A DNA stretch of 6,626 nucleotides, taken from Thermococcaceae archaeon (GTDB lineage: Archaea > Methanobacteriota_B > Thermococci > Thermococcales > Thermococcaceae). The notes beneath the pieces are model-generated. The model was not told the origin of the DNA and ran no database searches. It was given only the letters and a program-made list of their open reading frames with translations. Both the position numbers and the translations under genes were made by a program. The stretch lies in the NCBI GenBank assembly GCA_026986455.1, contig JALSON010000357.1, forward strand, positions 1 through 6,626. Reading direction: 5' to 3'. Positions 5,185-6,626 of this stretch are shown in pieces (positions within the stretch are counted from its first letter, which is position 1; the number at the start of each line of letters is the position of its first letter).

Positions 5185-6186
5185 ATGGCAGGACTTGGCA
5201 AATTCCTCGTGAGAAGGGCTCTAACATTCATACCCACTCTTATAGGTGTTACGCTCATTGTTTTTGTTATAGCATATATCATTCCGGCCAATCCGGTTAG
5301 AGCTTGGGCGGGTGGAGAAAAAGCCTCCCAAGCAGCTATTGAGATGATAAAGAGGCAGTATCATCTCGACCAGCCTTGGTATAATCAGTATGTTTTCCTC
5401 GTTAAGGGGCTTTTTACAAATACTCTCCTTGACCCGTTAAATCAGGAGCCCGTTTTTACAAACATAGGTAATAGATTTGTGGTAACATTTCAACTTGCAC
5501 TCTTCGCATTCTTCTTCCTCGTGCTTATGGGTCTTCCTCTCGGAATAATCTCCGCATTGAAGAGGAACAGTGTAACAGACATGTTTCTTAGAATACTTGC
5601 CCTGATTTTCATTTCAACTCCCATATATGTTATGGCGTATCTGTTTATATGGCTGTTTTTCCTCCACTGGAGCACAACAACCCTCGCAGGTATTCCGCCT
5701 GCACCACCACACCAGATAACCCATATTCCTGTCATAGATTCCATTATAACTCTTGATTGGAACAACTTTGTCCAACAGGTAGAACGTTTCTGGCTTCCGG
5801 GTTTCACACTCGGTCTCGGAGCAGCTGGCGTATTGATGAGATTCACCAGAAACTCTTTCCTTGAGGCGTATAGCAGGGACAGCACTCTCTTTCTTAAGGC
5901 AAAGGGTGTCCCCAAGAGCAGACTCTACAAACATGTCCTCAAAAATGCTCTGGTTCCGGTTATAACTATCCTTGCTCTCCAGTTCGGAGGACTTCTTGCA
6001 GGTACGCCTATAACCGAGACTATCTTCAACCTTCCAGGGATAGGCCGTTATGCTCTCCAAGCTATAATGTATCTTGACTTCCCGGCATTAATAGGCGTGA
6101 CATTCCTTTATGCAATAGTCTTTGTTACCGCAAATCTCATTGCAGATATACTATATGCTGTAATAGACCCAAGAGTAAGATTCTGA
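5185..6186 (+). CDS. ABC importer permease, DppB/OppB type
   Basis: A 333-residue integral membrane protein forming one half of the translocation channel for a peptide/oligosaccharide-type importer. Six membrane segments can be placed at about 12-33, 101-123, 135-160, 204-220, 256-277 and 300-322, with the large external loop between the first two that is typical of DppB. The EAA-type cytoplasmic loop that docks the ATPase is clear (about 229-261: YSRDSTLF, KAKGVPKSRLYKHVLKNALVPVI). It is followed by the family hallmarks ETIFNLPGIGRYAL (278-291) and the C-terminal DPRVRF. The ATG at 5185 follows GGAGG (5172-5176); a TTG ten codons upstream would run through that site and is rejected. The next gene starts 10 bases after its stop, with the Shine-Dalgarno overlapping the stop codon, so the two permeases are translationally close. 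It partners the binding protein upstream and ATPases expected downstream. Confidence 0.95.
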   Translation: MAGLGKFLVRRALTFIPTLIGVTLIVFVIAYIIPANPVRAWAGGEKASQAAIEMIKRQYHLDQPWYNQYVFLVKGLFTNTLLDPLNQEPVFTNIGNRFVVTFQLALFAFFFLVLMGLPLGIISALKRNSVTDMFLRILALIFISTPIYVMAYLFIWLFFLHWSTTTLAGIPPAPPHQITHIPVIDSIITLDWNNFVQQVERFWLPGFTLGLGAAGVLMRFTRNSFLEAYSRDSTLFLKAKGVPKSRLYKHVLKNALVPVITILALQFGGLLAGTPITETIFNLPGIGRYALQAIMYLDFPALIGVTFLYAIVFVTANLIADILYAVIDPRVRF

Positions 6187-6196
6187 GGTGAATAAA

Positions 6197-6626
6197 ATGA
6201 CAGAGAAAACGGTCAAATATGAAGAGAAGGAAGAATATGAAATGGGCATCTTGGATAGAGTCAGCGACAGGTTGATTGAGAGTTTTGCATCATTTATCAC
6301 ACTCTTCAGGAAAGATTGGAAACGAAAAAACCAATCCAGGATAAAAGAATGGAAGCTAATGGCATACTCAATAAACCGTTCGCCTCCAACACTCTTAGGA
6401 CTTTTTATAGTTATTGTCTACCTCTTTTTCGGTATTTTTGGGCCATATTTAGTTACATGGCCGTATGATTTTTTCCCGGTTAATTATAATGTTTCCTCAC
6501 AACTAGCACATCCAGGTTCATCATACTTCCTCAATGTAACGACAATACAGAACGGGTATATAATCCATTATACAACTAACGTATACTATCCATTAGGATC
6601 AGACACATATGGGCGTGATCTGCTCA
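6197..6626 (+). CDS. ABC importer permease, DppC/OppC type (3' end missing)
   Basis: The first 143 codons of the second channel subunit are present. A long charged cytoplasmic N-terminus (1-62, rich in Glu, Lys and Arg) leads to the OppC_N-type segment WKLMAYSINRSPPTLLG and the first membrane helix (about 65-86, ending in FGPYLV). An external stretch of about 45 residues follows, then the family hallmark LGSDTYGRDLL (133-143), the usual G-[ST]-D-x-x-GRD motif, at which the window ends. The N-terminal extension seems longer than in most bacterial DppC proteins and could touch the ATPases; that is inference. The ATG is preceded by GAGGTGA (6185-6191), which overlaps the TGA of the DppB-like gene, showing operon organisation. 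The remaining membrane segments and EAA loop lie outside the window. Confidence 0.93.
   Translation, partial: MTEKTVKYEEKEEYEMGILDRVSDRLIESFASFITLFRKDWKRKNQSRIKEWKLMAYSINRSPPTLLGLFIVIVYLFFGIFGPYLVTWPYDFFPVNYNVSSQLAHPGSSYFLNVTTIQNGYIIHYTTNVYYPLGSDTYGRDLL

Noticed and set aside
5490..6060. Long minus-strand open frames of 141 and 148 codons.
   Set aside because: They mirror the codons of the DppB-like permease, whose six membrane segments and EAA loop are clear; their translations resemble no protein family.

Overview
The window reads as a chromosomal segment from a hyperthermophilic euryarchaeon of the order Thermococcales, most likely Thermococcus or a close relative. The evidence is an archaeal SRP19, an archaeal TrmI with the paired cysteines of the Pyrococcus enzyme, a DUF257 protein (a family described from Pyrococcus), archaeal TATA-type promoters, GGTGG/GGAGG ribosome binding sites and very tight gene packing.

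Left part (1-2099), all on the minus strand. The window opens inside the gene for a flavin/NAD-binding subunit of the NfnS/SudB type (1-548, 3' end outside). Its promoter region (549-703) has a clear TATA box flanked by two near-consensus SurR-type motifs. Upstream of it lies a two-gene unit: a DUF257 protein (1479-2099) followed 13 bases later by trmI, the tRNA m1A57/58 methyltransferase (704-1465).

Middle (2100-2903). srp19 (2157-2480, plus) diverges from the DUF257 gene. It converges with no intervening base on a small stand-alone Lrp/AsnC effector-binding (RAM) domain protein (2481-2720, minus). A 183-base intergenic region then carries divergent promoters for the RAM protein and for the transporter operon.

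Right part (2904-6626), all on the plus strand: the start of a peptide/oligosaccharide-type ABC importer operon. It encodes a 739-residue lipoprotein of the family 5 solute-binding proteins, a DppB-like permease and the first part of a DppC-like permease. The ATPase genes would be expected beyond the window. A T-rich terminator separates the binding protein from the permeases, which would allow more binding protein than permease to be made. By eye this operon is more AT-rich than the left part, especially from about 6350 onward.

The most unusual object is the binding protein. The block that normally closes a family 5 binding protein sits near its N-terminus, before the block that normally opens the family. 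The protein ends just after the 'DPDDY' strand, where a normal family member would still continue. It therefore looks like a natural circular permutation of the whole family 5 fold, anchored by a lipobox cysteine and a Ser/Thr-rich tether. A short similar segment at both ends is compatible with permutation by duplication. No mobile element, CRISPR array, rRNA or tRNA gene was seen.
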